The position numbers and the translations under genes are program-made. Shown one piece after another: positions 6,334 through 6,357 of a DNA stretch of 6,357 nt (the first letter of the stretch is position 1; the number at the start of each line of letters is the position of its first letter). Below the pieces are notes generated by a model. It had not been told where the DNA came from. It saw only the letters and a list, made by a program, of their open reading frames with translations, and ran no database searches. Source of the DNA: Elusimicrobiota bacterium (GTDB lineage Bacteria > Elusimicrobiota > Elusimicrobia > Elusimicrobiales > Elusimicrobiaceae); assembly GCA_031259485.1 (NCBI GenBank), contig JAIRLH010000130.1, forward strand, positions 1-6,357, in the 5' to 3' direction.

Positions 6334-6342
6334 CTACCGATC

Positions 6343-6357
6343 AGGGGAAAACATATG
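6343..6357 (+). CDS. Start of the next rightward gene (only its ATG is in the window)
   Basis: AGGGGA (6343-6348) is a good Shine-Dalgarno, followed after 6 nt by ATG at 6355-6357, the final bases of the window. The coding part is therefore just one codon and nothing can be said of the product. The 115-nt spacer from rdgB holds no strong promoter; TTGCAT at 6280-6285 with TATTTT at 6301-6306 is a weak candidate with 15-nt spacing. Confidence 0.45.

Overview
The window is ordinary bacterial chromosome with tightly packed genes and AT-rich spacers. The coding sequence favours GC-ending alanine and arginine codons alongside many ATA and AAA codons. It holds a divergent pair of transcription units around an AT-rich spacer at 2833-2919. 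No rRNA, tRNA, CRISPR array, insertion sequence or phage gene is visible. The host cannot be named from this sequence. An Elusimicrobiota-like or other gut/uncultured Gram-negative lineage is only a guess from gene style and codon use.

Rightward unit: valS (valyl-tRNA synthetase, 902 aa) is followed after 2 nt by rdgB (XTP/dITP pyrophosphatase, 202 aa). A 115-nt spacer with nested inverted repeats comes next, and the window closes exactly on an ATG behind a good ribosome binding site, so another rightward gene probably starts there. Both identified genes are housekeeping quality-control enzymes: ValS edits mischarged threonine, and RdgB removes deaminated purine nucleotides.

Leftward unit, read from 2832 down: (1) a 90-aa membrane protein of unknown function; (2) 2 nt later, a 354-aa membrane protein with the hallmarks of the DUF3137 family; (3) in the same frame, directly after the TAG that ends it, 98 further sense codons that clearly encode ankyrin repeats; (4) a 172-aa S component of an energy-coupling-factor (ECF) vitamin/micronutrient importer with its own plausible promoter; (5) a 196-aa SAM-dependent methyltransferase overlapping the S component by 19 nt. 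An AAGGAG motif at the left edge suggests the leftward unit continues outside the window.

The main oddity is the DUF3137-TAG-ankyrin locus. The frame is intact on both sides of one amber codon, and a 13/14-nt direct repeat lies exactly 60 nt (20 codons) apart across it, so loss of one repeat interval would remove the stop and fuse the two parts in frame. It may be a fresh nonsense mutation, an assembly or sequencing error, or a switchable or read-through C-terminal domain. The second item of interest is the ECF S component/methyltransferase pair, whose overlap suggests linked uptake and modification of an unidentified substrate.
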